Below are positions 35,905-43,838 of a stretch of DNA of 64,000 nucleotides, piece by piece. Source of the stretch: Sphingomonas sp. Leaf208 (GTDB lineage: Bacteria; Pseudomonadota; Alphaproteobacteria; Sphingomonadales; Sphingomonadaceae); the NCBI RefSeq assembly GCF_001421415.1, contig NZ_LMKH01000001.1, positions 760,107 to 824,106 on the forward strand, in the 5' to 3' direction. Position numbers and translations under genes: made by a program. The notes under the pieces are model-generated. The model was not told the DNA's origin. It ran no database searches and saw only the letters and a program-made list of their open reading frames with translations. The number at the start of each line of letters is the position of its first letter. Position 1 is the first letter of the stretch.

Positions 35905-37160
35905 GCCGCCATCTCGCGATGACGTGCGTCCGCCGCGGCATTGAGCGAACCAATGCCAACAACACGGCGAGCATCGATCAGCGCGGACGCGCACCAGTCG
36001 GGATCTGGTGAGCTACCTTCGAGAGCGGTCTGGACGATAAGCGCGAGCTTGGCGATCACTCCAGAGGCCGATCCCGCCGGCGTGGCGGCAATGTCGCCCT
36101 CTAGTGCGGTTGCAATAGAGCACTGCTCGCTAGCCAGTTCCTCACTCAACTGGGCCTCGGTCGCACGATTGACCTTGAGCAGGGCGAGGTTCCGGTCTGC
36201 CAGCCACGAGGCATGGGGATCGGCGGGGGTGGGGGCATTTGCGAGGTGCCTGATATCGGCCACGATGCCGCGGGCGTGATCGCCGAAAAGCACGTCTTCG
36301 AAGCACTCTGCTCGGCCAGCCGCAAAGTCCAGTTTGAGGCTCAGTGCCGCCAGATTGGGGGCACGAACTTTCTCAATTAGATAGTCCATCGCCTCACAAC
36401 ACGCGTCGACCTTCTCGTCCGCTTGGGGATCGTCCGGCAGCATGACATTGCACAGGTGATCAGCTGCTATATACGCGCCCATGGCGGCATCCCATGACGT
36501 CCCCTGTTCGACGTCGACATTCTCACGTTGGGCGGCGGCCGAAAACGCACCGACGATCATAGCGCCGACCGGCCGCGCGAACGGAAAGCCCAGCCCAGGC
36601 GGTGAGTAGGATGATGCCCGGCGCGAGAGGCGCTCGATGGCCGCGATCAGTGGAGATAGCACTGTCAGGTCACTACCCAGGCCGGTGGCGACGCGATTAA
36701 GGGCATACGACGAGTCTTCGGGTCGAAAGCGCAGTGGCCCGAAGGAATGGCTGTCGGAAATCTCGAGATTGAGTAGCCAAGCTTTGAAGAGGATGTCCTG
36801 CAAGCCGTGAGCAGGCACGGCCGACAGATTGCCAAGCGCCTCCATCAACGCCGCGCAGAGACCGTCACTCAATCCATCGTCGCGGTCCGTCTCGAACGCG
36901 ACGGCGGCCCGGCCCCATTTGAGGAACGCCGTGTACATGCCTGGCGACAGGACGGGCTTCGCCTCGGCGATCGTCGAGGATGCCCATTCTCCGATCGAGA
37001 GCTCGTCCAGCGTTGCTTCGGGGACTTCGGCCGGCAGTTTCGCCAAGGCGGTATCCACTGCGATCGCAGCATCGCCGGCGATGAAAGCTATCCGGACAGT
37101 AGGCTTGCCCATGACAGGTGCAGGCGGGTTGTACGACTGATAAAGCGAATGCGTTGCCAT
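35901..37160 (-). CDS. Hypothetical prophage protein, 419 residues
   Basis: The protein is mostly helical, rich in Ala and acidic residues, starting MATHSLYQSYNPPAPVMGKP. No domain is recognised. The ATG at 37160 has GAGG five bases upstream; GTG 37166 is less well spaced. It is driven by a promoter overlapped by the palindrome at 37179-37194, so it is likely under lysogeny control. It is translationally coupled to the Cys-rich gene that follows. Confidence 0.72.
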   Translation of the reverse strand: MATHSLYQSYNPPAPVMGKPTVRIAFIAGDAAIAVDTALAKLPAEVPEATLDELSIGEWASSTIAEAKPVLSPGMYTAFLKWGRAAVAFETDRDDGLSDGLCAALMEALGNLSAVPAHGLQDILFKAWLLNLEISDSHSFGPLRFRPEDSSYALNRVATGLGSDLTVLSPLIAAIERLSRRASSYSPPGLGFPFARPVGAMIVGAFSAAAQRENVDVEQGTSWDAAMGAYIAADHLCNVMLPDDPQADEKVDACCEAMDYLIEKVRAPNLAALSLKLDFAAGRAECFEDVLFGDHARGIVADIRHLANAPTPADPHASWLADRNLALLKVNRATEAQLSEELASEQCSIATALEGDIAATPAGSASGVIAKLALIVQTALEGSSPDPDWCASALIDARRVVGIGSLNAAADARHREMAA

Positions 37161-37178
37161 AACCACCTCGGTAGACTA

Positions 37179-37194
37179 AGAACAACCTTGTTCT
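37179..37194 (-). promoter_or_regulatory. Palindromic operator 1
   Basis: AGAACAACCTTGTTCT: arms AGAACAA and TTGTTCT, perfect, two-base centre. It covers the -10 of the promoter for the 37160 gene. It matches operator 2 at 13 of 16 positions. Confidence 0.7.
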
Positions 37195-37218
37195 ACCTAT
37201 TCCGTCAACTCCGCGCAA
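37190..37218 (-). promoter_or_regulatory. Promoter for the 37160 gene
   Basis: On the minus strand TTGCGC (37218-37213) and TAGAAC (37195-37190) are 17 bases apart. The -35 region sits in a block that is repeated in front of the 38019 gene. Confidence 0.5.
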
Positions 37219-37227
37219 GGGAAAAGA

Positions 37228-37917
37228 TCAATCATGTTCTCTACGCCTGATGGCTGCTTCAATGTCGACTCGTGGACCGTGGTCTCGGGGGTATACTCCA
37301 AATTCCGCCTTGTATTCCTCATCGTCTGCAGCGCGTTCCGCGTCGTCCCAATCTAAATACGCCGTTCTAAGACCGGCGAAGTCACCCGAATAGTGAGCGA
37401 TGCTATCAAGAACGATGGTAAGGTTTATAAGTGCCAAACGCCGCCACTCCAGTCGCTTACTGTCGGTAAGTTGGCGTGCCATCTCCGGCGCAGAAGTGTA
37501 GAAGAATGTGTCATCAGTAGGATCTTCTTCCGCGTCAGTTAGACTCGACAACGATTTTGGATCGCAAAATAAAAATACATCGAATCCACCGTTATCATCT
37601 TTTACCAGGGTAGTAAGCTCAGGGTGAGCATTAATCGCGAGTGATGTAGCGGTTCTAATATTATACCAATTTTTCTTGAGAAGCTTCGCTGCTCGCTCTG
37701 GCGTTACTCCGATTTGGAGAAGCTCAAACCCTAGGCAAAGCTTCAGTACCGCGCCAAAGTCATAGGATGCGGCCTTACCTTTCCCCGTGTTGGTTCCCCC
37801 AGGCCAGCCATTGCGCTGAAAATGTTTGATGCGACCTTGCAATGCAACTCGATTTTGAGGCGCCACGTCGTGCATCTCAGCTAGCAGGTCTTCGAGACCG
37901 CGATATGTCAGCCGCAC
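37228..37917 (-). CDS. Hypothetical regulator-like protein, candidate prophage repressor
   Basis: 229 residues. The N-terminal half (YRGLEDLLAEMHDVAPQNRV, then IKHFQRNGWPGG, later FGAVLKLCLGFELLQIGVTP) has the look of a MerR-type winged helix with a dimer helix. The C-terminal half is acidic and unassigned. GTG 37917 has GGAGGG seven bases upstream. The gene is clearly richer in A+T than its neighbours, suggesting recent exchange. It lies between two operators and diverges from the AlpA-like gene, so it could be the repressor; this is inference. Confidence 0.7.
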   Translation of the reverse strand: MRLTYRGLEDLLAEMHDVAPQNRVALQGRIKHFQRNGWPGGTNTGKGKAASYDFGAVLKLCLGFELLQIGVTPERAAKLLKKNWYNIRTATSLAINAHPELTTLVKDDNGGFDVFLFCDPKSLSSLTDAEEDPTDDTFFYTSAPEMARQLTDSKRLEWRRLALINLTIVLDSIAHYSGDFAGLRTAYLDWDDAERAADDEEYKAEFGVYPRDHGPRVDIEAAIRRREHD

Positions 37918-37956
37918 GCGTACCCTCCGTTAAAAGAAGGCCTTTGATCTTCCCCC

Positions 37957-37985
37957 TTGCACGGAGTCAACGGAAACCATATAAA
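37957..37985 (+). promoter_or_regulatory. Sigma-70 promoter for the AlpA-like gene
   Basis: TTGCAC (37957-37962) and TATAAA (37980-37985) are exactly 17 bases apart. The start of transcription would fall near 37992, inside operator 2. Confidence 0.75.
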
Positions 37986-37990
37986 GGAGA

Positions 37991-38006
37991 AGAACAGTCT
38001 TATTCT
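37991..38006 (+). promoter_or_regulatory. Palindromic operator 2
   Basis: AGAACAGTCTTATTCT: an imperfect version of operator 1, five of seven arm pairs. It spans the predicted transcription start and abuts the ribosome site GCAGGAG. A bound repressor would block both. Confidence 0.65.
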
Positions 38007-38018
38007 GCAGGAGCGCAT

Positions 38019-38216
38019 ATGTTATCGTCCGATCTACTTGTGGGGGCTAAGGCGGCTGCTACCTTCACTGGGCTGACCGAGAGAGCGATCTATCACCTTG
38101 TAGAGACCGAGCGATTGCCGGTAATTCGGAAAGGTAGAAGCCTTTTTTTTCTTCGCAGTTCGCTCGAGCGAGCCTTCTCGGAGGTGACCACGAACTCCCC
38201 CACGAAGTTAAGATGA
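38019..38216 (+). CDS. AlpA/excisionase-like HTH regulator
   Basis: 65 residues starting MLSSDLLVGAKAAATFTGLT. The winged helix GLTERAIYHLVETERLPVIR and the wing KGRSLFFLRSSLERAF are those of the MerR-like HTH_17 family. GCAGGAG lies five bases before the ATG. It diverges from the candidate repressor and is the first rightward gene, the position usually held by Cro- or Cox-like regulators or excisionases. Confidence 0.78.
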   Translation: MLSSDLLVGAKAAATFTGLTERAIYHLVETERLPVIRKGRSLFFLRSSLERAFSEVTTNSPTKLR

Positions 38217-38464
38217 TGGGGTTTATCACTCGGGGAACGGCTATCGCGCCGCCGAGCGATGGGGCACCCCCTTCGGAGGGCGGCGCTCTCTTGCCCTTCC
38301 CCACCGAACAGAGAACCCGGCTGCGCAGAATCGTGCAGGAAGAATGCTTCCAACATCGGCGTGGCTTGCCAATCTCTCCCGGTTCAGCCGCTATGCGCGC
38401 CGCGCCTGGCGCGACGGATGCCCCGGTCATCGCGCTCCCCAAGATGCCTGCGGTGATCCCACCC

Positions 38465-38698
38465 TCAGTCATTGTCTGCCACCGTCCCCCGAATAACATC
38501 GACAAAATCGCCCATAATGGCCGCGGGCATCCCGGACAGACTGACGGAGTTGAGTGCGGTGAGGCGATCCAAGAAATCATGAATAATGTCGTTCGGTACG
38601 CCAACGTCCCGCATCGCATCGACTATCGCCGCCAGCATGTTTGCCAGCGCCATTACGGTGACATGAGTCTCGGCACGCGCTTTCTTGTCCTTCGCCAT
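38465..38698 (-). CDS. Small hypothetical prophage protein
   Basis: 77 residues starting MAKDKKARAETHVTVMALAN, largely helical (LAAIVDAMRDVGVPNDIIHD). It is preferred over the overlapping plus-strand frame 38213-38719 because its composition is protein-like while that frame is rich in Pro and Arg. The ribosome site is weak, so this is tentative. Positions 38217-38464 hold no supported gene. Confidence 0.45.
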   Translation of the reverse strand: MAKDKKARAETHVTVMALANMLAAIVDAMRDVGVPNDIIHDFLDRLTALNSVSLSGMPAAIMGDFVDVIRGTVADND

Positions 38699-38715
38699 GC
38701 AGAGGCAATTGCCGC

Positions 38716-39186
38716 ATGAACGCACCGTACATCCACGGACGCCGTCGTACGTTCTCCGCGTCAGCCGCGGTCGATACGCAGAACGTCGTAATCACTTCGA
38801 TCAAGACGGACGACGGCGCAACCTGGGGCGACATGGGTCGCGTGCTGGGCAAGTCGGAAGATCGGGCGGCGGCGTATGCCAACACCGCATCGCCGATCGA
38901 TCTGCCGACATTCCTCGCTGGTTGCCATGAGTGGGGCGGCAGGTTCGCGGACCCGCTGCTGGCGCTAGTCGGCGGTCGCTGGGCGGATGCCGGTTCGGTA
39001 TGCTCGGGCGACGACCCTGCGTCAGTTACCCTCGCTACGTTGCTGCCGTCGATCATTCGCGCCGAACTGGACGGTGAAACGACAGTCGAAGAAGTGGCAC
39101 CGCATGAGGCCCTGATTCGCCGTGCACACGCGATCACCTGCCAGTGGCTCGAGATGATCGCAGCTTCCAAAGGCGGCGCGAAGTGA
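38716..39186 (+). CDS. Hypothetical phage protein upstream of the primase
   Basis: 156 residues starting MNAPYIHGRRRTFSASAAVD. It contains VLGKSEDRAAAYANTAS, reminiscent of an antirepressor or replication-associated regulator, but no domain is secure. Its stop overlaps the primase start as GTGA, so it is part of the replication operon. Confidence 0.65.
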   Translation: MNAPYIHGRRRTFSASAAVDTQNVVITSIKTDDGATWGDMGRVLGKSEDRAAAYANTASPIDLPTFLAGCHEWGGRFADPLLALVGGRWADAGSVCSGDDPASVTLATLLPSIIRAELDGETTVEEVAPHEALIRRAHAITCQWLEMIAASKGGAK

Positions 39187-40178
39187 GCCGCAATACGGCT
39201 CGGGCAGAACGCGATGCCGCCTTTCGCCAAGCGGTGGACGAGGCCAAGCAGCGCTACAACATCAGCGACGTCGTCGCCCGCACCCGCAAGGTCGTCCGCG
39301 CTGGCAAGAACGAGAAGCGTGCCCTGTGCGCCTTCCATCACGAGCGCACGCCATCGATGCAGTTGAACGATGCCAAGGGCACGTATCACTGCTTCGGCTG
39401 CGGTGCGTTCGGCGACATCGTCAAGTACGTGATGACGACCGAGAACATCGGCTTTCTCGAAGCGATGAAGTGGCTGGGTGCCGCCAGCCTGCCCGGTGTG
39501 GATCCGGCGCAGCGCGCTAGGGCGGCAGCCGAGGACGAAGATGATCGGCAACGTGCCATCGATCGCGCGCAGTCAGTCTGGGACAAAGCGATCCCCGCCC
39601 CCGGCACGCCTGCTGAGGTCTATCTGCGCAGCCGCGGCATCATCATGCCGGCTCCTCATACGATCCGGTTCTCGAAGACGCCCGCCTGGTACGACGATGA
39701 TACGGGTCAGTGTGGTCCCGACCTGCCCGCCCTTGTCGGTGCGGTGGTCGATGGTGACGATCAGCTTATTGGCCTGCAGCGGATCTTTCTCGCCGACGGT
39801 GGCAAACATAAGGCGCGCATGGAGAAGCCCAAGCGGAGCCTTGGTCGGATCAAGGGCGGCGCGCTCCGGTTCAACTCTGACGCTTACAGTGTCGGTGACG
39901 AACTGATCGTGACGGAGGGGCCTGAGGACGGGCTGAGCCTAGCGCAGGAACTGGGTGCCGAAGTCTGGGTCACGCTTGGCACCGCGATGATGCCGTACAT
40001 CGAATACCCCCGTCGGATCGTCTCGATCGTGATCGCCGGCCAGAACGATGCTGCCGGTCGCGCCGCGGTCGAGAAGGTCGAGGAAGAGCTGATCGAGCAA
40101 GGTTACTCGACGCGGATCATGTGGCCTGCCGACGGCTTCAAGGATTGGAACGATCAACTCCGGGGTATCCGGGCATGA
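39183..40178 (+). CDS. DnaG-type primase with CHC2 zinc finger and Toprim domain
   Basis: 331 residues. The zinc finger uses Cys49, His52, Cys70 and Cys73 (CAFHHERTPSM then YHCFGCGAFGDI). The Toprim core has VTEGPEDGLSLAQEL near residue 245 and the later acidic IAGQNDAAG, in place of the usual DxDxAG. It makes RNA primers for phage replication. GTG 39183 overlaps the previous stop; the DnaB start overlaps this stop (ATGA). Confidence 0.92.
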   Translation: MSRNTARAERDAAFRQAVDEAKQRYNISDVVARTRKVVRAGKNEKRALCAFHHERTPSMQLNDAKGTYHCFGCGAFGDIVKYVMTTENIGFLEAMKWLGAASLPGVDPAQRARAAAEDEDDRQRAIDRAQSVWDKAIPAPGTPAEVYLRSRGIIMPAPHTIRFSKTPAWYDDDTGQCGPDLPALVGAVVDGDDQLIGLQRIFLADGGKHKARMEKPKRSLGRIKGGALRFNSDAYSVGDELIVTEGPEDGLSLAQELGAEVWVTLGTAMMPYIEYPRRIVSIVIAGQNDAAGRAAVEKVEEELIEQGYSTRIMWPADGFKDWNDQLRGIRA

Positions 40179-41599
40179 GCGGCGCGTTCGAAGAGCAGTT
40201 CGCGACTGCCGAGACCGCCAGCCCACTTCACAACGTCGAGGCAGAGATCGGCTTTCTCGGTGACCTGCTGGCGAACAACCGGCTGATCGATGAGGTCGCC
40301 GATCGCTGCCGCCCGGCCGACTTCTCGGTCTCGCTGTACGGTCGCATCTACGGCAAGATGATTGAGCAGTCCGCGTCGGGCGCGGTCGACGTGGTGACGC
40401 TGGCGCCTCACTTCGCTGAGGATGAGGAATGGCCGCGCGCATATTCGGTGCTGGCCGCAGCCAACCTCAACGCAGGGCCCAAGGCACGGACCAGGGCGTA
40501 CTTCGACCAGATCACTATGCTGTCGAGCCGCCGGCGGATGGTTGCAGGCCTGAAAGATGTTGTCGCCTCAGCGCGCGACCTGTCAGTGACGCGAGAGGAA
40601 CTGGTTGCGAACGCAGATGAAGCAGTCGCCGAGTTGGCGGAGCAGGTCGTCACCGCGCAGGGATCCGTTGGTCAGTATGCCGACGCGGTCATTAACAGCT
40701 TCGGCAAACCGATCATTGGCGTCCGCTGCGGGACCATCAACTCGCTCGACAACGCCATCGGCGTGTTGCGCCCGTCGAACCTAGTCGTCGTCGGTGGCCG
40801 TCCCGGTATGGGCAAGACCTCTCTGGTCACATCATACTCAATCGGTGCGGCTGGCATGGGACACGGGGTCCTTATTTTCTCGCTCGAGATGAGCGCCGAC
40901 GAGCTCACCCGCCGCATGCTCGCTGACATGACGTTCTCGCCACGCGGCGGCGTACCGTACGAACACGTTCGCGATGGGACGGTTCGCTCGCATGAAATAG
41001 GCGCCGTCATCGCAGCCAAAGAACGGTTCGACGAACTGCCGATCGAGATCAACGAAACCTCGGGCCTGACGCTCGCCAAGCTGATCCGCCAGGCGCGCAG
41101 CCACAAGCGCCGCCTCGCCGCCCAAAGCGAGAAGCTCGAGTTGGTCGTCGTCGATTACCTTCAACTGATGGCGCACAGCCGCAAGGGCATGTCGCCGTAC
41201 GAGCATGCCAGCGAGGTCAGCGTCGGGCTCAAGCAGTTCGCCAAGTCCGAGGGTCTTGTGGTGATGGCGGTGGCGCAGCTCAGCCGCGACGTCGAGAAGC
41301 GTCCGGACAAGCGCCCAATGCCGTCCGACCTCCGCGACAGCGGACAGATCGAGCAGGACGCTGACGTGATCCTCTTCGTCTACCGCGAGGAGGAATACCT
41401 GAAGAAGCAGGAGCCGGACGACCAGTTCGGCGCCAAGTACGAGGCGTGGCGGACCGACATGGAAGCCGTGCGCAACAAGGTCGAGTTCCTCGTCCCCAAG
41501 CGCCGCAGCGGCCCGTCGGGGAAGGCTCTCGGCTGGTTCTTCGGCGCAAACTCAGCCGTCCGAGGCAGCGATTTCTACAGTTCGAGGGAAGGTGCATAA
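40175..41599 (+). CDS. dnaB: Replicative DNA helicase, DnaB-like
   Basis: 474 residues. The N-terminal primase-interaction domain opens PLHNVEAEIGFLGDLLANNR. The RecA-like motor has Walker A GGRPGMGKTS at 207-216, FSLEMSADELTRRML, and the Walker B-like VVVDYLQLM near 321, followed by SQLSRDVEKRPDKRP. It is a phage-borne copy in a coupled primase-helicase-initiator operon. Confidence 0.95.
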   Translation: MSGAFEEQFATAETASPLHNVEAEIGFLGDLLANNRLIDEVADRCRPADFSVSLYGRIYGKMIEQSASGAVDVVTLAPHFAEDEEWPRAYSVLAAANLNAGPKARTRAYFDQITMLSSRRRMVAGLKDVVASARDLSVTREELVANADEAVAELAEQVVTAQGSVGQYADAVINSFGKPIIGVRCGTINSLDNAIGVLRPSNLVVVGGRPGMGKTSLVTSYSIGAAGMGHGVLIFSLEMSADELTRRMLADMTFSPRGGVPYEHVRDGTVRSHEIGAVIAAKERFDELPIEINETSGLTLAKLIRQARSHKRRLAAQSEKLELVVVDYLQLMAHSRKGMSPYEHASEVSVGLKQFAKSEGLVVMAVAQLSRDVEKRPDKRPMPSDLRDSGQIEQDADVILFVYREEEYLKKQEPDDQFGAKYEAWRTDMEAVRNKVEFLVPKRRSGPSGKALGWFFGANSAVRGSDFYSSREGA

Positions 41600-42480
41600 T
41601 GGCGCGTATTAGATCGATCCATCCCGGCCTCTGGACCGACGAGACCTATGTCTCGCTGTCGCCCTTCGCGCGGCTCATGTTCCTCGGCATCTGGAACGAA
41701 TGCGACGACATGGGCTCATTCGAGTGGTCGCCGATTAAGCTGAAGATGCGGCTGCTGCCGGCGGACAGCGTCGATGCTGTCGCGCTGCTGGATGAACTGG
41801 CCGAGGCGCGCTGCATCATGTCGTACGAGGCTAGCGGCAAGCGCTACGGCGCGGTGCGCAACTTCTGCCAGTACCAGCGCCCCAAGAAGCCTACTTCGAC
41901 ATATCCGCAGACGGAAGCGGTTCGGAACTGGGTGAACATCAAGGCCCGTTCAACACGCGACGGTGGTGAACTGGACACCGCTTCAACTAAGCCCAGTGGG
42001 GAACTTACCCCCCCTTCAACCAAAGCCAGTGGGGAACCGAAGGCCCGTAAAGGGGGTGCCAGTGGGGAAGCGGTGGGGAACCAGTTACCCACCAGTGGGG
42101 AAAAGTCTCGCCAGAGGAAGGAGGGAGGAGATAGTTCAGTAGATAAATCTACTGACGCTGTCGCGTCGCCGATCGATCCGAAAAAAGCTTTGTTCGACGC
42201 TGGTGTCGCACTGCTGGGCGTAGCGGGTCTGTCGGCCAAGTCGGCTAGAGCCCTAATCGCCAAGTGGTTCAACACTCACGGCGAGGAGGCGACGAACGCA
42301 GCGTTGCTCAGCGCTGCCGGGCGCGCTGAGCCCGTCTCGTGGATCGAGGCACGGTTGCGAATGAAGGTTGCGGCGCAGGACGAGGCCCGGGAGGCCAGTC
42401 GGTCAACCGCAGAACGCTACCGTCGAATGGCCATACCGGGTCCGCCAGCCGACCAGCGCAAGCTGGAGGAGCACGCGTGA
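41599..42480 (+). CDS. Phage replication initiator-like protein carrying internal iterons
   Basis: 293 residues. The N-terminal domain (MARIRSIHPGLWTDETYVSL, RLMFLGIWNECDDMGSFEWS) is that of phage replication or replisome-organiser proteins with a winged helix. Residues about 130-170 are a linker in which the triplet Ser-Gly-Glu recurs every 11 residues because of DNA repeats. The C-terminal domain (ALIAKWFNTHGEEATNAALL) is helical, as in helicase-loader or primosome partners. TAATG overlap with dnaB. Confidence 0.82.
   Translation: MARIRSIHPGLWTDETYVSLSPFARLMFLGIWNECDDMGSFEWSPIKLKMRLLPADSVDAVALLDELAEARCIMSYEASGKRYGAVRNFCQYQRPKKPTSTYPQTEAVRNWVNIKARSTRDGGELDTASTKPSGELTPPSTKASGEPKARKGGASGEAVGNQLPTSGEKSRQRKEGGDSSVDKSTDAVASPIDPKKALFDAGVALLGVAGLSAKSARALIAKWFNTHGEEATNAALLSAAGRAEPVSWIEARLRMKVAAQDEAREASRSTAERYRRMAIPGPPADQRKLEEHA
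41993..42102 (+). repeat. Four direct iterons, CCAGTGGGGAA, at 33-bp spacing
   Basis: Identical 11-base copies start at 41993, 42026, 42059 and 42092, each exactly 33 bases apart. A partial copy GTGGGGAA is at 42073-42080. The repeated codons AGT GGG GAA are not the GC-rich codons this genome prefers, so the DNA rather than the peptide is conserved. Candidate binding sites of the initiator and thus the phage origin. Confidence 0.8.
42137..42154. repeat. Palindrome beside the iterons
   Basis: CAGTAGATAAATCTACTG: 8-bp perfect arms around AA. It lies 35 bases after the last iteron in an A+T-rich stretch (42129-42155) and could be the unwinding or primosome-loading part of the origin. Confidence 0.7.
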
Positions 42481-42500
42481 CCTTGGCCGCTAAATCGTGT

Positions 42501-42668
42501 TCAGGGGTTGTCGCCGGAGGTTCGGCGTTCGCCGTGCCCGCTGGGGCCGGACTCCGGGATATCTCCTCGGGCCCAGCGTCCCAGCATTTTCAGATAATCA
42601 GCTTGGTCGGAGGGAGAGCGGTTGATCGGATGCTCGCCGCTGTTCGAGCTGTTGCTGTCCGTTGGCAT
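42501..42668 (-). CDS. Small hydrophilic prophage protein
   Basis: 55 residues starting MPTDSNSSNSGEHPINRSPS. GGGGGAG lies seven bases before the ATG. It is Ser/Asn/Gly-rich and probably disordered. It is downstream of the other minus-strand small gene at 42762, in an opposite orientation to the replication and late operons. Confidence 0.5.
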   Translation of the reverse strand: MPTDSNSSNSGEHPINRSPSDQADYLKMLGRWARGDIPESGPSGHGERRTSGDNP

Positions 42669-42689
42669 GCGCTGCTCCCCCAAATTCGT

Positions 42690-42722
42690 GATCGAAATCG
42701 CTCTTTTGACTTAATTTCGATC
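42690..42722. promoter_or_regulatory. Inverted repeat in the A+T-rich region between two small genes
   Basis: GATCGAAAT (42690-42698) and ATTTCGATC (42714-42722) are perfect 9-bp arms, 15 bases apart. The A+T-rich patch 42670-42760 probably contains the promoter for the 42668 gene; the repeat may be its operator. Confidence 0.4.
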
Positions 42723-42761
42723 TACTTTTTCAATCCTTACAATTACTTAAAGACTGGAAGA

Positions 42762-43103
42762 TCAGTCCTCTGGACCGCTCCGCGACGTGTCGAGATCGAT
42801 ATCCTCGCCGGGGTTGCCACCACCGGCCCCCGATCCGCTACCGTGCACTTCACCGGTTTTGTTGTCGATGTAGGCGCGCTTGCCAGCTTCCGGCGGGATG
42901 TCGCGACCGTCGGCAGGCTCGTCGGCTCCTGCGTTGTGAGCACCATCACGGTTCTGCAGGTGGCGTTCCGCCGCATGGTCCGCGCTGTCGTATTCGTCGC
43001 CGGAGTAGCCCTTGCCTTTGCCGAAGCCGTCAGCGGTTCGATCGGCATCGCCCGACTTGATGCTGACGTTGTCGACGGGCTCGGGCACGTTCTTGTCGGT
43101 CAT
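42762..43103 (-). CDS. Acidic, disordered prophage protein
   Basis: 113 residues starting MTDKNVPEPVDNVSIKSGDA and ending DLDTSRSGPED. It is rich in Asp, Gly and Asn with no hydrophobic core. GGAGATCATC precedes the ATG at 43103. It resembles the two acidic proteins at 34715-35119 in composition. Function is unknown. Confidence 0.68.
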   Translation of the reverse strand: MTDKNVPEPVDNVSIKSGDADRTADGFGKGKGYSGDEYDSADHAAERHLQNRDGAHNAGADEPADGRDIPPEAGKRAYIDNKTGEVHGSGSGAGGGNPGEDIDLDTSRSGPED

Positions 43104-43207
43104 GATGATCTCCGTGGTTTGGAACCCGTCAACGCACGACGAGCCGGAAATCGGCAGGCGAGCGGTGCGCCCCCGCGACATTCTCGAACAAAGGCAGGAC
43201 TGAACTC

Positions 43208-43750
43208 ATGAGCCGGGGAAATGACTGGTGCATTCTTCGAACCGGAGCGTCTCGTACGCTGCCGCTGGTCGCCTCGCTTCAGGCGGCCGGCTTCGACGTA
43301 TGGAGTCCGGTGCAAACGCTGACCCGGCGCCATGGCCCTGCCCGGGGTCGCGTTGAGTACGCAGCTCCGATCATGCCGACGTTTGTCTTCGCCCGTGCCG
43401 ACCGCCGGAATGAGCTTGCGCAGATCGCCGCACAGCCGTTCTCGGAACATCCGAGTTTCTCAGTCTTCCGCTACCTCGGCGCGATCCCGACGATCGCCGA
43501 CGCAGAGATCGCTGAAGCAAGGCGCGTCGAGGAGCGCGGCCAGCGCGCTGCTCGCATGGGTCAGCGGAAGGCGTTCACGATCGGTCAGCCCGTCACGGTT
43601 ACGGAGGGCCCCGGCGCCGGTTTGTCAGGCGAGGTTGTAAAGGACGGCGACGGCAAGTTCGTGCTGGTTGCGTTCGCCGGCATCAATATGAAGATTGGGT
43701 CTTGGCTGCTTGGAACGGATACGGTACAAGATACGCCTATTGCCGCATAA
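43208..43750 (+). CDS. Phage-encoded NusG-like protein
   Basis: 180 residues. The N-terminal NGN domain starts WCILRTGASRTLPLVASLQA, then RVEYAAPIMPTFVFARADRR, the standard pattern of LxPGYVFVR. A KOW motif follows: FTIGQPVTVTEGPGAGLSGE with VAFAGINMKIGSWLL. NusG paralogs such as RfaH modify RNA polymerase elongation. Lying before the packaging genes, it could work as an antiterminator of the late operon; this is inference from position. Confidence 0.85.
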   Translation: MSRGNDWCILRTGASRTLPLVASLQAAGFDVWSPVQTLTRRHGPARGRVEYAAPIMPTFVFARADRRNELAQIAAQPFSEHPSFSVFRYLGAIPTIADAEIAEARRVEERGQRAARMGQRKAFTIGQPVTVTEGPGAGLSGEVVKDGDGKFVLVAFAGINMKIGSWLLGTDTVQDTPIAA

Positions 43751-43838
43751 GCGGACCGCGATGATCGCAGTGGCATGCCACCGTCATCCCCTAAGCAGGA
43801 GTAGCGCTCCGAGCGATTGTCCTACGGTATGGAAGCGT

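Noticed and set aside
38213-38719. Plus-strand frame of 168 codons after the AlpA-like gene
   Set aside because: It lacks a ribosome site, is Pro/Arg-rich, and overlaps a more protein-like minus-strand frame at 38465-38698; neither is certain.
41993-42102. Evenly spaced repeats considered as a CRISPR array
   Set aside because: The repeat is only 11 bases, lies within a coding frame and no cas genes are near; iterons explain it better.
42477-43211. Plus-strand frame between the initiator and NusG genes
   Set aside because: It is antisense to two small genes with proper ribosome sites and has a low-complexity Val/Arg composition.
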